Source: Elusimicrobia bacterium CG03_land_8_20_14_0_80_50_18 (GTDB lineage Bacteria > CG03). From it: 5,700 bases of DNA. The stretch lies in the NCBI GenBank assembly GCA_002780705.1, contig PEUP01000040.1:2420-8119 (forward strand), read 5' to 3'. A program made the translations under genes and the position numbers. Below, in pieces: positions 4,395 to 5,700 of this stretch (the stretch's first letter is position 1; each line of letters begins with the position of its first letter). Below the pieces are notes generated by a model. That model was not told the DNA's origin. It was given only the letters and a program-made list of their open reading frames with translations, and made no database searches.

Positions 4395-5700
4395 GATTAT
4401 TCGGAACTGACGGAATACGGGGCGTGGCCAACAAAAGCCCGATGACGCCTTTTCATATCATGAAGGTCGGAGGCGCGCTCGCTAACTATTTCAAGAAAAC
4501 GAAATCCCACAGGCCGAAAATCCTGATAGGAAAAGACACCCGTCTTTCCGGCTATATGCTGGAGAGTTCTCTCGCCGCCGGTATCACGGCGATGGGGGGC
4601 GATGTCCTGCTTGTGGGGCCGATGCCCACACCCGGCATAGCTTTCCTGACAAAAAATATCAATGCCGACGCCGGCGTTGTCATTTCCGCCTCGCACAACC
4701 CTTATATGGACAACGGAATAAAAGTCTTTAACTGCGACGGTGTGAAACTTTCGGATTCCGCTGAAAAGGAAATAGAAAAAATCGCGCTTTCCGCCAACAT
4801 TCATCATCTCCTTCCCGCTTCCGCGCGCATAGGCAAGAATGTCCGTGTTGACGATGCGCTCGGCAGATACATAGTGTTCCTGAAAAATTCGCTTCCGCGG
4901 GATTTTTCGCTGGAGGGGATGAAGATAGCGCTTGATTGCGCCAACGGCGCCACCTATAAAATAGCCCCGATGATTTTCAGCGAGCTCCGGGCGGAAGTGA
5001 AGACCATCGGCGCTTCGCCTGACGGAACCAACATCAACAAAAACTGTGGTTCGCTCTATCCCGAAAAGCTCGCGAACATGGTGCTGAAAGAAGGATCGGA
5101 CGCGGGATTCGCATTTGACGGTGACGGCGACAGGCTTATAGCGGTTGATGAAAAAGGCCATGTGATGGCCGGTGACGAGCTCATAGCGGTCATCTCCAAT
5201 TTCCTGAAAGAAAACAGACAGCTTAAAAATAATTTCGTGGTGGGAACGGTTATGTCAAATTACGGCCTTCGCAAATACCTTGAGCAGAAAGGAATCAGGA
5301 GCTCCATGACAAAGGTCGGGGACAAATATGTTCTTGAGGAGATGCACAAGCGCGGGGCTGTTATAGGCGGCGAGGATTCGGGGCATATTATTTTTCTCAA
5401 CCATCACAGCACCGGCGACGGACTTTTGACGGCCCTTCAGCTTATTTCCGTGATGAAACACACGAAGAAGAAACTTTCAGAACTGAGAAAAGTGATGAAA
5501 AGATATCCGCAGGTGCTCATCAATGTGCCTGTCGGTAAAAGGGCGGATTTCAAAAAGGTGCCGGAACTCAAAAAAGCTTATGATGAGGCCTCCGCGAAGC
5601 TCGCCGGCCGCGGCAGGGTGCTTATCAGATATTCAGGAACCCAGCTCCTTCTGAGGATAATGGTGGAAGGCCCGTCTCATAAGGAAATCAGCAAGATAGC
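4391..5700 (+). CDS. glmM: Phosphoglucosamine mutase GlmM (C-terminal few residues cut off)
   Basis: Interconverts glucosamine-6-phosphate and glucosamine-1-phosphate via a phosphoserine intermediate, feeding UDP-GlcNAc for peptidoglycan and lipid A; cytoplasmic. 436 codons are present and the frame is open to the right edge; family members are about 445 residues, so only about ten are missing. Landmarks in order are RLFGTDGIRG (2-11), KDTRLSG (48-54), the active-site loop VISASHNP (97-104) with S101 as the phosphorylated serine, the metal-binding DGDGDR (243-248), GGEDSGH (326-332) in the sugar-binding loop, and the phosphate-binding RYSGT (413-417). The last motif continues QLLLRIMVEG, where GlmM normally has Glu-Pro after SGT. 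The exact GVISASHNP-type loop and family-specific start separate it from phosphomannomutases. The start is supported by GGAGG 7 nt upstream and an ATGA overlap with the acetyltransferase gene, which probably uses its product. Confidence 0.97.
   Translation, partial: MRLFGTDGIRGVANKSPMTPFHIMKVGGALANYFKKTKSHRPKILIGKDTRLSGYMLESSLAAGITAMGGDVLLVGPMPTPGIAFLTKNINADAGVVISASHNPYMDNGIKVFNCDGVKLSDSAEKEIEKIALSANIHHLLPASARIGKNVRVDDALGRYIVFLKNSLPRDFSLEGMKIALDCANGATYKIAPMIFSELRAEVKTIGASPDGTNINKNCGSLYPEKLANMVLKEGSDAGFAFDGDGDRLIAVDEKGHVMAGDELIAVISNFLKENRQLKNNFVVGTVMSNYGLRKYLEQKGIRSSMTKVGDKYVLEEMHKRGAVIGGEDSGHIIFLNHHSTGDGLLTALQLISVMKHTKKKLSELRKVMKRYPQVLINVPVGKRADFKKVPELKKAYDEASAKLAGRGRVLIRYSGTQLLLRIMVEGPSHKEISKI

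Noticed and set aside
4397..5161. Long 254-codon open frame on the minus strand opposite glmM
   Set aside because: It lies entirely antisense to glmM, whose motifs are unmistakable. Its product is rich in Arg, His and Phe with no recognisable domain.

Overview
The window looks like chromosomal DNA of a diderm (lipid A-making) bacterium. It holds the start of lpxK, which exists only in organisms that make lipid A, next to folate and UDP-GlcNAc precursor genes. Genes are tightly packed, many starts touch or overlap the preceding stop, and ATA (Ile) and AGA/AGG (Arg) codons are frequent beside GC-rich codons. The lone GlmU-type acetyltransferase with a short N-terminal module, beside glmM, reminds me of poorly cultured diderm lineages such as Elusimicrobiota or Omnitrophota. 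That placement is a guess; no rRNA or other marker is present.

Layout. (1) Positions 1-296, minus strand: N-terminal part of lpxK, running off the left edge. (2) 297-343: a 47-bp divergent intergenic region with overlapping back-to-back promoter-like elements and no Shine-Dalgarno for either gene, so both mRNAs may be leaderless or nearly so. (3) 344-2897, plus strand: an apparent three-gene operon of folP (dihydropteroate synthase), a RecB/Cas4-like PD-(D/E)XK nuclease with a probable 4Fe-4S cysteine set, and a membrane protein with a GIDE/MULAN-type domain and an EF-hand-like loop. The genes follow each other with 0 and 1 nt between stop and start. (4) 2898-3112: a 215-bp non-coding gap with a 9-bp direct repeat, two AAAGCGCTTT palindromes and a long imperfect inverted repeat. 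(5) 3113 to the right edge, plus strand: a second operon of lemA, a left-handed beta-helix glucosamine-1-phosphate acetyltransferase-like gene, and glmM (nearly complete, cut at the right edge), with overlaps of 20 and 4 bp.

How the genes fit together. glmM makes glucosamine-1-phosphate. The beta-helix protein keeps all the GlmU acetyltransferase residues I could align, so it probably makes N-acetylglucosamine-1-phosphate. A separate uridylyltransferase would then be needed for UDP-GlcNAc, which feeds peptidoglycan and lipid A, the pathway in which LpxK acts. LemA and the GIDE protein are both membrane-anchored and lie in adjacent transcription units, suggesting a shared envelope role that the sequence does not define. 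The nuclease has no CRISPR or recBCD/addAB partner in the window. I found no rRNA, tRNA, CRISPR array, insertion sequence or convincing intrinsic terminator.
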